Positions 14,162 to 21,674 of a stretch of DNA of 23,327 nt are shown one piece after another. A program made the translations under genes and the position numbers. The notes under the pieces are model-generated. The model was not told the origin of the DNA. It searched no databases and saw only the letters and a program-made list of their open reading frames with translations. Source of the DNA: PSLL01 sp964389705 (lineage in GTDB: Bacteria; Desulfobacterota_D; UBA1144; Nemesobacterales; CSP1-2); contig CAYMEO010000043.1 in assembly GCA_964389705.1 (NCBI GenBank), positions 1 to 23,327 on the forward strand, written 5' to 3'. Each line of letters begins with the position of its first letter. Position 1 is the stretch's first letter.

Positions 14162-15862
14162 TCACGTCTCCGTATACTCGGGCCCACCGCCGCCTTCGGG
14201 AGGGGTTAGGCGACCTCCCTTCGATGTAATAGCGCCGCAATGGATGCAGTTGGTGGGATTGATCTCCAGGTGCTTGTGTCCGTCCTTTTCAACCAATTCG
14301 TAGACCTGTGCAGGACACATATTGACCCAGGTTTCGGCGATGATCTCAGGGACATCTGTTCTCACTCGCAGATGGCTTGGCTGATTGTCGCGAGTCCTGT
14401 TGCCACTTGCATAGACGCTTGTGAGCTTATCGAATATATATTTATTATCGGGCTTCGGATATGTCCTGTTTCCCTTAAACATCGGGTGCTCGCTGTCCCT
14501 ATGGACACGGAACCTCCATCCGGGAAATGCCCCATTGGTTATAGTCATAAGCCCTGCAAGCATAGTGCCAGGCATAAACCCATACTGGAATGCCTGACGC
14601 ATATTCCTGACCTTATAGAGGTCACTCCATATAAAGCTCTCCTTTATGGCTATACCATATCCAGCCAGAGCACCCTGAGCCTGTGGATCTCGATTGGATT
14701 TTAGAACATCAAATATTGTCTCAGCTGCCAAGATCCCAGACCACATGGCATAGTGAATCCCCTTAAGCGCTGGAACGTTGACAAAACCCGCACAATCCCC
14801 AATCATCAGGGCACCAGGGACATGAAAACGCTCAGGGAGTGAATAAAATCCGCCTTCCGGAATCGTCTTTGCCCCCCAGCCTTGGTCTGCACGCCTTCCG
14901 CCATCGAGAATCCCCTTAAGCAGGGGATGGGTTTTTAATTCTTGAAGAAGGTCATGGACAGAGAGCGTAGCATCCGTATAGTCAAGCCCCACGACAAGAC
15001 CGAGAGATACCTTATCTTTTCCCATAGGGTATATAAAGCTCCCGCCGAATTCGTTGTATTTTTTTCCGCCGCGAAGAGGCCAGCCCATCGTGTGTATGAC
15101 ACGGTCGAGTGGCTTAGGCACCTCCCATATCTCTTTAACTCCAAGGGCATGAACCTGCGGATTGGGTCTCTTTATCCCAAAGTGCTCTATTAATGCCTGC
15201 ATAAGATGCCCTTGAGTTCCTTCGCCAAGGACTGTGACCTTTGCAGAAATATCAGAGCCGGGCTGAAAATTCCCCATCGGGTTGCCATCTCTATCGAGTC
15301 CCTTATCGCCAGTTCGAACGCCCTTTACAATGCCGTCCTCTACTATGAGCTTCATACCAGCGGTCTCATTTAGGATTAATACTCCTAGGGCTTCAGCCTT
15401 CTCGGCAAGCCACGCCCCCATCTTACTAATAGAGGCAACATAATTTCCATGATTCTGCATTGTCGGAGGGGTTATAGGAAATGGAATCGCGCCGCGTGAT
15501 GTCAGGAAATAGACCGTTTCTTTCTCTACAGGACCGAAGAATGGAAATTCGTTGTCTTTAAGTTCTGGAAAGAGTTTTCGGAATGCAATGGGGTTTACCA
15601 CGGCCCCGGAAAGAAGATGCGCCCCGGGGTACTTTCCCTTCTCAATTATCCCAATAGGAATCTCCCCCAGGGATGACATCAATTCTGGCTCCTCGTTCAG
15701 AAGTTGAGCCAGACGAATTGCCCCGGCAAGGCTTGCTGGCCCCGCGCCTACAAATAAGATGCCCATATCAATCCGATCCTCCGGCCTGTCCGTAAAACCC
15801 GTTATAAACTCATCATGATCCACAGGCGGCTTATAATCTGCTGGTATGTTTGTTCTTGCCAT
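14162..15862 (-). CDS. Electron transfer flavoprotein:quinone oxidoreductase
   Basis: It passes electrons from ETF to the membrane quinone pool, linking fatty or amino acid oxidation to respiration. The 566-residue protein has the FAD Rossmann motif VGAGPASLAGA (38-48) and the second FAD motif GDCAGFVNVPALKGIHYAM (355-373). Its C-terminal iron-sulfur part ends in the signature PPEGGGGPEY. The usual four cluster cysteines are Cx(n)CxxCxxC; here C516, C539 and C542 are present, but the fourth position (545) is isoleucine (NCIHCGAI). The length fits the family (about 550-590). The ATG has GAGGTGAGG upstream. Neither ETF subunit gene is in the window. A foldback repeat lies just upstream. Confidence 0.93.
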   Translation of the reverse strand: MARTNIPADYKPPVDHDEFITGFTDRPEDRIDMGILFVGAGPASLAGAIRLAQLLNEEPELMSSLGEIPIGIIEKGKYPGAHLLSGAVVNPIAFRKLFPELKDNEFPFFGPVEKETVYFLTSRGAIPFPITPPTMQNHGNYVASISKMGAWLAEKAEALGVLILNETAGMKLIVEDGIVKGVRTGDKGLDRDGNPMGNFQPGSDISAKVTVLGEGTQGHLMQALIEHFGIKRPNPQVHALGVKEIWEVPKPLDRVIHTMGWPLRGGKKYNEFGGSFIYPMGKDKVSLGLVVGLDYTDATLSVHDLLQELKTHPLLKGILDGGRRADQGWGAKTIPEGGFYSLPERFHVPGALMIGDCAGFVNVPALKGIHYAMWSGILAAETIFDVLKSNRDPQAQGALAGYGIAIKESFIWSDLYKVRNMRQAFQYGFMPGTMLAGLMTITNGAFPGWRFRVHRDSEHPMFKGNRTYPKPDNKYIFDKLTSVYASGNRTRDNQPSHLRVRTDVPEIIAETWVNMCPAQVYELVEKDGHKHLEINPTNCIHCGAITSKGGRLTPPEGGGGPEYTET

Positions 15863-15886
15863 GGTTGCCTCACCTCTTTAGAGTGG

Positions 15887-15996
15887 ATAATCCTAAATCC
15901 GATTAATAGTTACCCTAAGCACAGTGAAGGGCTAATAACATTGAGATCCTTCGCCTCGCTCAGAATGTATGTACTAATTAGCCGGATTTGGGGTAT
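15887..15996. repeat. Imperfect 110-bp foldback (MITE-like) element
   Basis: The left arm (from about 15887, containing CCTAAATCCGATTAATAGT and CCTAAGCACAGTGAAGG) is the imperfect reverse complement of the right arm (CCTTCGCCTCGCTCAGAATG, then ACTAATTAGCCGGATTTGGGG). The inner parts resemble the ATTCTGAGCG-A-GCGAAG type repeats that I recall as widely dispersed in environmental bacterial genomes. No open reading frame is inside. It sits between tyrA and the ETF-QO gene, upstream of the latter. Confidence 0.6.
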
Positions 15997-16075
15997 GACT
16001 TGACATTATAATAAATAAACAAAAATATAGAATCAAGGAAATTGAGGAATCTTTAAAGAGAATTTTTAAAACCGA

Positions 16076-16933
16076 TTACTTGACCATCCTACCTCTAATC
16101 TCAACAGCCTTCTTGAGCTCCTCTTTTAATCCCTCTTTATCCCCTGCCTTTATCAGCCCCTCTATATTCTCCAAGGCCCTTTTAAAGCCATAGATAGCCT
16201 CTAGCGTATTTTCCCTATTTCCAAGAAATATATCACTCCACATATCAGGAGAGCTGGAGCCTATCCTCGTATAATCCCTGAGTCCCCCGCCTGCAAAGTC
16301 AAGTATATTGTCCGGTTCCTTTATGGAGGCTACGGCATTTATTAGAGCATAGGCAATGACGTGGGGGAGATGGCTTACAAATCCGAACACGCGGTCATGG
16401 GTCTCGGCATCCATTGTGAAGACATGGGCGCCTACGGACTCCCAGATATCCTTAATGCTGTTTAGGGCCTCGGAATTAGTTTTTGATGTAGGGGTTAGAA
16501 TACACCTCTTTCCCTGAAAGAGCCTAAAATCCGCCGCCCAGATGCCGGAAAGTTCAGTTCCCGCTATTGGATGACCACCGACAAAGTAGAGATAGGAAGG
16601 AAGGGAGTCTTCAACCTCTTCGACTATCCTTCTTTTTATACTCCCCACATCGGTGATTATGGTTCCGGCAGAGGCAATAGAAGAGACAGATTTTGCAAGT
16701 CTGGGGATAAGTCCAACATGGGTGGCAATTACAACTACCCGTGATTGGTCAATTCCTTCTTTAATCTCCTCGGAACCACTGTCAATAATCCCTTCACTAA
16801 TGGCATAATCCACGGCCTTCTTATCTATATCAACTCCAAATACCTCCCCTACCCGACTCGATTTTTTTAATCCCCAAGCAAGTGAACTACCTATAAGTCC
16901 AAGACCGATTATGGTTATCTTAGAAAAGTCCAT
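16076..16933 (-). CDS. tyrA: Prephenate dehydrogenase
   Basis: It oxidises and decarboxylates prephenate to 4-hydroxyphenylpyruvate for tyrosine (an arogenate preference is possible). From the chosen start it has 285 residues. The NAD(P) motif GLGLIGSS lies at 10-17 and an acidic residue (D35 in GVDIDK) suits NAD. The substrate-binding and catalytic motifs are GGHPIAGTE (119-127), DAETHDRV (175-182), SHLPH with H188 (187-191) and GGGLRDYTRIGSSSPDMW. There is no chorismate mutase or ACT domain, so feedback control is not evident. The ATG at 16933 has GAGG nine bases upstream. In-frame ATG (16948) and TTG (16981) starts are possible but less well supported. It follows the hisC-like gene. Confidence 0.92.
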   Translation of the reverse strand: MDFSKITIIGLGLIGSSLAWGLKKSSRVGEVFGVDIDKKAVDYAISEGIIDSGSEEIKEGIDQSRVVVIATHVGLIPRLAKSVSSIASAGTIITDVGSIKRRIVEEVEDSLPSYLYFVGGHPIAGTELSGIWAADFRLFQGKRCILTPTSKTNSEALNSIKDIWESVGAHVFTMDAETHDRVFGFVSHLPHVIAYALINAVASIKEPDNILDFAGGGLRDYTRIGSSSPDMWSDIFLGNRENTLEAIYGFKRALENIEGLIKAGDKEGLKEELKKAVEIRGRMVK

Positions 16934-17008
16934 ATCGAGTATCCTCATCCGCGATTTTAAGGTACTCCTCTTCTGAAACAAAGGCCTTACGAAAGTGAAT
17001 TCAAAATC

Positions 17009-18097
17009 TCATCTCCCCAAGACCCTCGTTATAGCCCTAATAAACCTCTCATTCTCCCAAGGTAGTCCAACCGTCACGCGTATATGGGTCTTAAGTCCAT
17101 AGTTAATGACGGGTCTTACTATTACCCCTTCTCTTAAGAGGGCGTTATAGATAGGTATAGAATCAGCACCCAAGTCCACAAGAATAAAGTTCGCAAAAGA
17201 AGAGGCAAATGAAAGACCGAGTTTCTTGAGCTCCTTTGTTAAGTACCGGAGCCCTTCTTTATTTATCTCCTTAGACCTCTTTACATGCTCCACATCATCG
17301 AGCGCAGCAATGGCGGCTATCTGGGCGAGTGAGTTTACGTTAAAAGGCTCTCTTACACGGCTCATGTATGAAATGATTTCATCTGAAGATACCCCGAATC
17401 CGAGTCTTAGCCCCGCAAGCCCATATATTTTTGAGAATGTTCTAACCGTAATTATTGATTTTCCAAGGCCCTGATAATTGAGGGAATTAGGATATTGAGG
17501 GTCGTCAACATAGTCGAAGTAGGCCTCGTCTATAACGACAATTATGTCTTCAGGCACCCTTTCGAGAAACCATTCGAGTTCGCCCCTTTTTACCATGGTC
17601 CCTGTAGGGTTATTTGGATTTGCGATAAATACAGCCCGGGTCTTGGGTGTTATACGCTCAAACATATCCTTTAGATTGTGAGTAAGTTCAGGCATAGGGG
17701 ATATTACCGTCCTTGCGCCGACGGCCTGTGTGACAATTGGAAAAACTACAAAGGCAAACTCCCCCATTATGGCCTCATCGCCGGGTTTCATAAAAGTCCT
17801 TGCGACAATCTCTATTACCTCGTTTGAGCCGTTTCCAAAAATCAAGTTCTCAGGTTTTACACCGAGTCTCTTGGCAAGCTTATTCCTTAGATAAAATGCA
17901 TCCCCATCGGGATAACGGTTCAGTTTAGTTAGGTACTCACATACAGCGCGAAGAGCAAGCGGAGAAGGACCAAGTGGGTTCTCATTCGATGCGATCTTTA
18001 TCGCGTCCCCAATACCGAGTTCGCGCTCAAGCTCCTCAATGGGCTTTCCCGGAACATAGGGAACTAGATTTCTTACATATTCATTTGGCTGTATCAA
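17009..18097 (-). CDS. hisC: HisC-family PLP aminotransferase (histidinol-phosphate or aromatic aminotransferase)
   Basis: It is a fold type I aminotransferase. The HisC family transaminates histidinol phosphate, and some members act on phenylpyruvate and 4-hydroxyphenylpyruvate. Its place between pheA and tyrA favours an aromatic role, alone or in addition. With the start at 18097 it has 362 residues. Motifs are SNENPLGPSP (37-46), GNGSNEVIE (88-96), NPNNPTGT (160-167), DEAYFDY (190-196) and the PLP lysine K223 in RTFSKIYGLAGLRLG. The start is TTG with TGGAGGA five bases before it, and the protein then begins IQPNEYVRNLVPYVPGKP, as is usual for HisC. A TTG nine codons earlier is the alternative. 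Confidence 0.88.
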   Translation of the reverse strand: MIQPNEYVRNLVPYVPGKPIEELERELGIGDAIKIASNENPLGPSPLALRAVCEYLTKLNRYPDGDAFYLRNKLAKRLGVKPENLIFGNGSNEVIEIVARTFMKPGDEAIMGEFAFVVFPIVTQAVGARTVISPMPELTHNLKDMFERITPKTRAVFIANPNNPTGTMVKRGELEWFLERVPEDIIVVIDEAYFDYVDDPQYPNSLNYQGLGKSIITVRTFSKIYGLAGLRLGFGVSSDEIISYMSRVREPFNVNSLAQIAAIAALDDVEHVKRSKEINKEGLRYLTKELKKLGLSFASSFANFILVDLGADSIPIYNALLREGVIVRPVINYGLKTHIRVTVGLPWENERFIRAITRVLGR

Positions 18098-18154
18098 GGA
18101 ATCCTCCAGAAGATTGTTAAACAAACCGATCCAGTATCCTATAGGTTTAGAGGA

Positions 18155-18451
18155 TCAATAACCCCCTAGGAAAGAGAAACGATGAAAATCTGTATCCCGC
18201 GTGTATATTTGTCGGATCCCGTGCTCTCGCATCAATATGGTGGTATGGGCATCGTAAATAATGTTGCCTTGCAGATCCTGAATTTCTTGAAATTTCCTTG
18301 CCGCTATCTTGGCATGACGCTCCCCTTCTGAGAGCAGACGCAGGCTCGGCGAGACCAAGAGCGTAGAGATAAAAAGCCAGGCTTGATCAAACAAGATTGG
18401 ACGATAAAACACACGCGTATGGGTACTAATATTGGTATCAACAACAAACAT
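18155..18451 (-). CDS. PIN-domain VapC-like toxin, internally deleted
   Basis: This 98-residue product is probably an inactive remnant of a VapC ribonuclease toxin. The start MFVVDTNI (D5) and the end IYDAHTTILMREHGIRQIYTRDTDFHRF (D67, D86, D88) are typical PIN sequences. VapC proteins usually have about 130-145 residues, with about 40 residues between DTN(I/V) and the TH-RVF segment. Here NI is joined directly to STHTRVF, so about 40 codons, including the conserved acidic residue normally near position 42, appear to be lost in frame. The ATG overlaps the stop of the frameshifted antitoxin gene by one base (TGATG), a normal vapBC arrangement. Confidence 0.7.
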   Translation of the reverse strand: MFVVDTNISTHTRVFYRPILFDQAWLFISTLLVSPSLRLLSEGERHAKIAARKFQEIQDLQGNIIYDAHTTILMREHGIRQIYTRDTDFHRFSFLGGY

Positions 18452-18676
18452 CAGCGCCCTTCCATCGCCCGGTAAAGGACATCACGGCCGGCAATATCTA
18501 TATAAGCGCCTCCTAAATCAAATACGGGCAGGGGCGTAATCTCGGACTGAGCACCCTGACGCGGCTCTAGCATCAATCGGAGAGCGGTCTCTACCAGTTC
18601 TGAAATAATCGCGCCTGGTCGCTTCCTTACAGAGACGCTTTACAACGTCGCCATGTATAACAAGCGTTGTCTTCAT
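18451..18676 (-). pseudogene. VapB-like ribbon-helix-helix antitoxin, frameshifted
   Basis: From the ATG at 18676 the sequence reads MKTTLVIHGDVVKRLCKEATRR, a ribbon-helix-helix antitoxin N-terminus. It then leaves frame near 18610. In the next frame it continues as IISELVETALRLMLEPRQGA, then PLPVFDLGGAYIDI and ends LYRAMEGR, stopping at 18451 against the vapC start. Both halves match one antitoxin type, so a one-base gain or two-base loss broke a gene of about 75 codons. A sequencing error is possible, but the damaged toxin next to it argues for genuine decay. Confidence 0.75.
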
Positions 18677-18690
18677 TATGGAAAACCATA
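18677..18690. promoter_or_regulatory. Palindrome at the vapB start, possible autoregulatory operator
   Basis: TATGG-AAAA-CCATA directly abuts the vapB start codon. Ribbon-helix-helix antitoxins usually repress their own operon through short palindromes at this position. The assignment rests on position only. Confidence 0.35.
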
Positions 18691-18775
18691 CATAGCATGT
18701 GGAAAGATGTCAAGGATAGTCGAATCTTAGGTAAGCGATTATTTCATCATTTTATATCCAAGACCCAACCCGATT

Positions 18776-19636
18776 TTAATCTTTCTCAGGCAATGGCTTC
18801 CGTTTATTATCTTTCATTGCCCTAAGATAAGCGATGATGTTCTTTATAGTCGTTTCTCGATCTTTCAAATACAGATCTAATGCAGGCATAGTCGTATTGT
18901 ATCTTATGCTTGTAGGTTTATCTATCCATCTTATGAGCCAGGATTCTTTAAAGTATTCAGTCACACTGACCGGGTAGTTTAGCTCCACGGATTTTCTACC
19001 ACCCTCCCCATTAATTGTGTGGCAGGTCATACAGTGTTTGCGAAAAGCCAAAAAGCCATTCTTTACCACCGGCGAACTATCCTTTGGCGGAGACATATTA
19101 GGAAAACGGTCAGAGAAGTTGATAAGGTCTATCGTGGTGACCTCATAGGGCCAGCCCTCGCCACCCTCAGCCCTAAGCTCAGGATGACTAAGATTATCCC
19201 AAACCAAATAGAAAGGCCCGAGTCTTACAAGCTCATTATTTTGGAGCTTATTTATAAGGGTAAATTCCTTTTTGTCTGCGCGTCCGTAGACCAGATAAGC
19301 CGGGTATTTTTTAAACCTATCAGACGGTATAGAAGGCTGATAGCCGTCTGAGCATGTAAATAGTATCTCTTCGGTCTTCCTCCACTTTTCTCCATACGCC
19401 TCTGTGAAAAGGGCGTTGATAGGAAACCCCACATATTCTCGATTTTCCGATTCATGCGGATCAAAAACCATAACCGTTTTAGATGGAATTAGCTTTTCAA
19501 TCCACTCCAGGGACAGGGCTTTTACCACTTTGCCGCGATCCTTAAAAACCAGCTCCTCGGAACGTACAGTACCCGTCAAAAAAAGGAAACCGGCTAAAAG
19601 AGATATAGAGATTCGAGAGAAAAATTTAGGTCTCAA
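18776..19636 (-). CDS. Exported c-type cytochrome with molybdopterin-oxidoreductase-like N-terminal domain
   Basis: This is a periplasmic electron carrier or enzyme subunit of unknown partner. The 286-residue protein has a signal peptide (hydrophobic 10-23). A domain (about 28-178) with GFPINALFTEAYG, FTCSDGYQPSIP, LGPFYLVWDN and GWPYEVTTIDLI resembles the molybdopterin-binding oxidoreductase fold, as in known cytochrome c fusion proteins. A class I cytochrome c domain follows. Haem attaches at CMTCH (202-206), and M250 in TTMPAL is the likely distal ligand. I see no clear molybdopterin-ligating cysteine beyond C95. The start is TTG with a weak AGGA about 13 bases upstream. It lies 68 bp after pheA and before the toxin-antitoxin remnant. 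Confidence 0.82.
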   Translation of the reverse strand: MRPKFFSRISISLLAGFLFLTGTVRSEELVFKDRGKVVKALSLEWIEKLIPSKTVMVFDPHESENREYVGFPINALFTEAYGEKWRKTEEILFTCSDGYQPSIPSDRFKKYPAYLVYGRADKKEFTLINKLQNNELVRLGPFYLVWDNLSHPELRAEGGEGWPYEVTTIDLINFSDRFPNMSPPKDSSPVVKNGFLAFRKHCMTCHTINGEGGRKSVELNYPVSVTEYFKESWLIRWIDKPTSIRYNTTMPALDLYLKDRETTIKNIIAYLRAMKDNKRKPLPEKD

Positions 19637-19704
19637 CGAAATTTTTCTTTCCTAAAACTGCTTATTCCGAAATCTAATTCTGCCATCAAGAGATCTTAGA
19701 TTAA

Positions 19705-20784
19705 TCACTCCTTTCCCATCGGATATGAACCCAAGATCTTGAGGAAGACACAGTTTTCTTTGACCCTGGAAAGGACATCTCTTACCTTTTCATCATCGGT
19801 GTGCCCCTCAAAATCCACGAAAAACGCATATTCCCAGGGTCTTTCCTTAGAGGGCCTCGATTCGATTTTTGTGAGGTTTATATTGGATTCGGCAAATGGC
19901 AAAAGGGCATTTTGAAGCGCACCCGGCTTGTGTTTGAGTAAAAAAACAATGGATGTCTTATCTGCCCCCGTAGGACGACAATGCTCTCTACCGATTACCC
20001 AAAACCTCGTTGTGTTCTCAGGGTCATCCTCTATGTGCCTCTCTACAATCTTTAATCCATATATCGAAGCCGCAAGCTCTCCTGCTACTGCTGCAATCCT
20101 TTTATCGCGAGAGGCAAGAGAAGCAGCCTTCGCGGTGCTCGGCGTTTCACGAATCTCTACATGTTTTAGGTGTTCATTTAGCCATCTTTTAGATTGTCCA
20201 AGGGGCTGAGGGTGGGAGGCAACAACTTCAATGTCCTCTATATTTCCGGTTTTTGAGAGAAGAAAAAGGCCAATACTTTGAAAGAGCTCAGAAAAAACCC
20301 GAAGGTCCGACTTTAAGAACGCATCGAGCACGCTACCCACAGAGCCCTCTACAGAGTTTTCAACAGGCAGAACGCCAAAAGAAGCCCTACCCTTTTTAAC
20401 CTCTTCGAACACATCCTCAACACCCCTTACGGGCACAAGCTCAGCCGAGCCCCCGAACTCACGAAACGCCACCTGGTGAGAGAATGTGCCCTCTGGCCCT
20501 AGGTACGCTACTGTGATTTGTCTTTGGAGAGAACGGCACCCTGAGATTATTTCTCGAAAAATGGAAAGGACCGAATCCGTAGAAAGGGGACCGCGATTTG
20601 TTCTTTTGATGTTTCTTTCAATTTCCCTCTCCCTCGCGGGGTCGTAGATGTTAAAAGAATTCTCCCGTTTTAGCTTACTGATCTCAATCGCAATCCTCCC
20701 GCGCTCGTTTAAGAGCTCAAGTATATCCCTATCAATCTCATCAATTCTCTTTCTCCACTCTTCTAAATCTTCAGAGGAGCCCAT
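19705..20784 (-). CDS. pheA: Bifunctional chorismate mutase/prephenate dehydratase (P-protein)
   Basis: It converts chorismate to prephenate and then to phenylpyruvate for phenylalanine synthesis. The 359-residue protein has an AroQ-type chorismate mutase helix bundle at 1-88 (WRKRIDEIDRDILELLNERG). The prephenate dehydratase domain is at about 91-268, with YLGPEGTFSHQVA (94-106), VLPVENSVEGSV (138-149), SHPQPLGQ (190-197) and the catalytic TRF at 259-261. An ACT domain is at about 276-355, with the GAL and ESRP (308-311) motifs that bind phenylalanine, so feedback inhibition is likely. The ATG has only a weak GGA upstream. A promoter lies just before it, and it is first in the cluster with the cytochrome, aminotransferase and tyrA genes. 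Confidence 0.94.
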   Translation of the reverse strand: MGSSEDLEEWRKRIDEIDRDILELLNERGRIAIEISKLKRENSFNIYDPAREREIERNIKRTNRGPLSTDSVLSIFREIISGCRSLQRQITVAYLGPEGTFSHQVAFREFGGSAELVPVRGVEDVFEEVKKGRASFGVLPVENSVEGSVGSVLDAFLKSDLRVFSELFQSIGLFLLSKTGNIEDIEVVASHPQPLGQSKRWLNEHLKHVEIRETPSTAKAASLASRDKRIAAVAGELAASIYGLKIVERHIEDDPENTTRFWVIGREHCRPTGADKTSIVFLLKHKPGALQNALLPFAESNINLTKIESRPSKERPWEYAFFVDFEGHTDDEKVRDVLSRVKENCVFLKILGSYPMGKE

Positions 20785-20814
20785 AATAGTTCCGAGGTAA
20801 GGAGTCTGAAGACA

Positions 20815-20843
20815 AGAATAGCAATATGAAAAAAGAAAGTCAA
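20815..20843 (-). promoter_or_regulatory. Putative sigma-70-type promoter of pheA
   Basis: On the minus strand TTGACT (20838-20843) and TATTCT (20815-20820) are separated by 17 bases. Transcription would start near 20808, about 24 bases before the pheA ATG. The -35 matches five of six consensus bases and the -10 four. No leader peptide or attenuator is visible in so short a leader. Confidence 0.4.
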
Positions 20844-20890
20844 TCGGCCATTCCCATTATAGTAGGGGCAATCTTTATATTTTTTATATG

Positions 20891-21415
20891 TTACGTTCCC
20901 TTTTTCTTCTCCTCTTCACCCCCTAAAGTGGGAGCCTTCTGGAGAACGGATTTCCTTACAAATATCGGAGCACCCATACGAGAGGCAAGGGCAAGTGCAT
21001 CGCTTGGGCGCGCATCAATCTTTGAGACCGCCCCGTTTATGGAAACCTCTACCTGTGCATAGAAAACCTGATCGCGAAGGTCAACTATTACTATCCTCTC
21101 TACCTTTGCCTTCACCGTCCTTAGAATTGCTGCAACCAGGTCATAAGTAAATGGACGAGGAGTTATATCCCCAGAAAGTCCAAGATCAATTGCCCTTGCC
21201 TCACAAAGACCTATCCAGATTGGAAGCACCTTTTCCTGTTTTCTATCCGAAAGAATTACTACGGGACTCTGGGCATCTTTATCAAACCCTACCCCCTTAA
21301 TTATCATCTCCTCCTCTTCTGGCAGGGGTTTATTTTGGTTCTCCGCAGACTTAACGGAAAGGGAAAGCGGAATAAACAAAAGAACAAATAGTACCAATAA
21401 TATATCCCTCTTCAT
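20891..21415 (-). CDS. Exported bifunctional nuclease (BFN/DUF151) family protein
   Basis: The family includes plant proteins reported to have nuclease activity; most bacterial members have no assigned role. The 174-residue protein carries the BFN domain at about 36-155. Visible signatures are VVILSDRKQEKVLPIWIG (51-68), EARAIDLGL (72-80), RPFTYDLVAAIL, VERIVIVDLRDQVFYAQV and the hallmark KIDARPSDALALASRMGAPIFV. Unlike the many cytoplasmic members, it starts with a hydrophobic signal sequence (MKRDILLVLFVLLFIPLSLS, likely cleavage near SA-EN at 24). The ATG has GGAGGAG six bases upstream. A weak promoter is possible, with TATCAT at 21436-21441. It ends in a lysine-rich tail. Confidence 0.88.
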   Translation of the reverse strand: MKRDILLVLFVLLFIPLSLSVKSAENQNKPLPEEEEMIIKGVGFDKDAQSPVVILSDRKQEKVLPIWIGLCEARAIDLGLSGDITPRPFTYDLVAAILRTVKAKVERIVIVDLRDQVFYAQVEVSINGAVSKIDARPSDALALASRMGAPIFVRKSVLQKAPTLGGEEEKKKGT

Positions 21416-21613
21416 CTTTAACTCCTCCTCGGTTTATGATAGCACAAAGGGAGAGAAAGCTCCAAGAAAGGGTCCTATCTTAATTAGCTCCTTGAGGGCT
21501 AATTGTAGAGTCAAGGTGAAAATATGAGCAACAATTAGGCGGCTAATGAACGTCATCTTAACCCATGAGCAATGAATTAATCATCTGTAGCTAGCCTACG
21601 ATTAGATTAGAAA

Positions 21614-21642
21614 ACGACACATATTATCACCGGGTGTATAAT
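21614..21642 (+). promoter_or_regulatory. Putative promoter of the tandem-domain protein gene
   Basis: A perfect TATAAT (21637-21642) lies 17 bases after ACGACA (21614-21619), which matches four of six -35 bases. The start site would be near 21649, giving a leader of about 26 bases that contains AAGGAGG nine bases before the ATG. The 259-bp divergent region upstream also holds an AATTAGC/GCTAATT hairpin (21482-21504). Confidence 0.45.
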
Positions 21643-21674
21643 ATAATAAAACCAAAATAAGGAGGTTAGATAAG

